Shown in pieces: positions 6,216 to 6,449 of a stretch of DNA of 6,449 bases. The notes beneath the pieces are model-generated. The model did not search any database. It was not told the DNA's origin and worked only from the letters and a program-made list of their open reading frames with translations. Every line of letters starts with the position of its first letter. Position 1 is the first letter of the stretch. The stretch comes from Sulfurimonas sp. (GTDB lineage: Bacteria > Campylobacterota > Campylobacteria > Campylobacterales > Sulfurimonadaceae). The position numbers and the translations under genes were made by a program. The stretch spans positions 1 to 6,449 of the forward strand of contig JAGGWE010000187.1 of assembly GCA_021157665.1 (NCBI GenBank). Direction: 5' to 3'.

Positions 6216-6283
6216 ATATAACAAAATTTTGTAATAAATAAATGCCCTAGCGGTCAGTTATTGGCTAAAGTCGACCGTTAGTC
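6216..6283 (+). other. attC site 4 (about 68 bp, left half degenerate)
   Basis: The right half is typical: L' GTCGAC (6270-6275) followed by R' GTTAGTC (6277-6283), like the CGACCGTTAG end of site 2. The likely R'' is ATATAAC (6216-6222), 6 of 7 matched to the start of its own cassette at 3327. L'' is not clear. A 12-bp palindrome, ACAAAATTTTGT (6221-6232), overlaps the R'' end. The central stem is weak: AATAA/TTATT around CCCTAGCGG. Confidence 0.7.
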
Positions 6284-6286
6284 TAG

Positions 6287-6449
6287 CTAAAGTTCGAGCA
6301 AAATAAAAAGTATATCGACTTAATGAAAAAATAGATAAAAAGTCATATTCTAAGATAGAAAGTTTTGTGTATCTTCAACTAAGAGAAAATCCATTTTATG
6401 GTGCTAACATTAAGAAGTTAAAAGATAATCTTGAGGATTATTATAGGTA
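6287..6449 (+). pseudogene. RelE/ParE-superfamily toxin remnant, start lost and frame-shifted (open at right)
   Basis: The region from 6331 reads in one frame as IDKKSYSKIE, then LRENPFYGANIKKLKDN and LEDYYR. This is the usual central part of RelE/ParE-type toxins, which cleave mRNA on ribosomes or poison gyrase. The matching N-terminal segment (LKFEQNKKYIDLMKK, 6287-6331) lies in another frame and ends at TAG 6332-6334. Adding one A to the A6 run at 6326-6331 would join the two. There is no start codon: a TAG at 6284-6286 precedes the segment, only a few bases after the cassette boundary. No antitoxin gene lies upstream, although one could follow beyond the window. It is probably a decayed cassette gene. 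A sequencing error in the homopolymer would explain the shift but not the missing start. Confidence 0.6.

Larger units (their letters stand above)
1395..6449 (+). mobile_element. Integron gene-cassette array (attC-bounded cassettes, incomplete at right)
   Basis: Four attC-like sites delimit three complete cassettes and the start of a fourth: 1457-2371 (hydrolase), 2372-3327 (GIY-YIG nuclease), 3328-6277 (ABC-F plus flavoprotein) and 6278 onward (toxin remnant). All genes point right, each with its attC at the 3' end. The boundary bases obey the cassette rule: GTTAGCA at 1456-1462 is the exact complement of TGCTAAC at 2243-2249, and GTTAGCT at 2371-2377 of AGCTAAC at 3265-3271. GTTATCT at 3327-3333 matches ATATAAC at 6216-6222 in 6 of 7 positions. 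No integrase is present, so it is unknown whether this is an array with a distant intI or an integrase-less cluster. Confidence 0.85.

Noticed and set aside
6221..6232. Palindrome ACAAAATTTTGT as a transcription terminator for the flavoprotein
   Set aside because: It is AT-only apart from the ends, has no loop and no following T-run, and overlaps the likely R'' box. Weak as a terminator.
6323..6334. Programmed -1 frameshift at the A6 run of the toxin remnant
   Set aside because: The preceding base is G, so the heptamer G AAA AAA does not fit the usual X XXY YYZ pattern. With the start codon also missing, decay is simpler.
1..6449. CRISPR array, rRNA or tRNA genes
   Set aside because: No regularly spaced direct repeats and no tRNA- or rRNA-like conserved segments were seen on either strand.

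Overview
The window is AT-rich and looks like a chromosomal segment of a bacterium. The TRAP-type solute-binding protein and the base composition would fit a marine or sediment proteobacterium or a Campylobacterota relative, but nothing here fixes the taxon. The left edge holds the 5' two thirds of a leftward gene for a Tat-exported, lipid-anchored TRAP transporter receptor of the TakP/DctP type. It is followed by about 680 bp with no convincing gene: tandem 12-mers, several strong inverted repeats, a TATAAT box pointing right, and a hairpin-rich stretch.

From about 1395 to the right edge the sequence reads as part of an integron gene-cassette array. Four attC-like sites (1395-1462, 2243-2377, 3265-3333, 6216-6283) separate cassettes whose genes all point right. 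The best evidence is internal. The first bases of a cassette (GTTAGCA at 1456, GTTAGCT at 2371) are exact reverse complements of the R'' box at the same cassette's far end (TGCTAAC at 2243, AGCTAAC at 3265), as cassette circularisation requires. The third cassette matches at 6 of 7 positions. No integrase gene is visible.

Cassette contents in order: a membrane-anchored alpha/beta hydrolase (1479-2258); a GIY-YIG nuclease with a C-terminal DUF4357-like domain (2398-3270); and a 2.95-kb two-gene cassette with a different compositional feel. That large cassette carries an ABC-F ATPase cut into two in-frame halves by one TAA at 4220-4222, followed by an HI0933-like/TIGR03862-type flavoprotein with its own promoter and a strong Shine-Dalgarno sequence. 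The last, incomplete cassette starts with a RelE/ParE-like toxin remnant that has no start codon, an apparent -1 shift in an A6 run, and no antitoxin before it.

The cassette genes have no shared pathway. They look like an accumulated accessory set (nuclease, possible antibiotic-protection ATPase, hydrolase, flavoprotein, toxin relic) next to an ordinary transport gene. The array could belong to a complete integron whose integrase lies outside the window, or it could be an integrase-less attC cluster.
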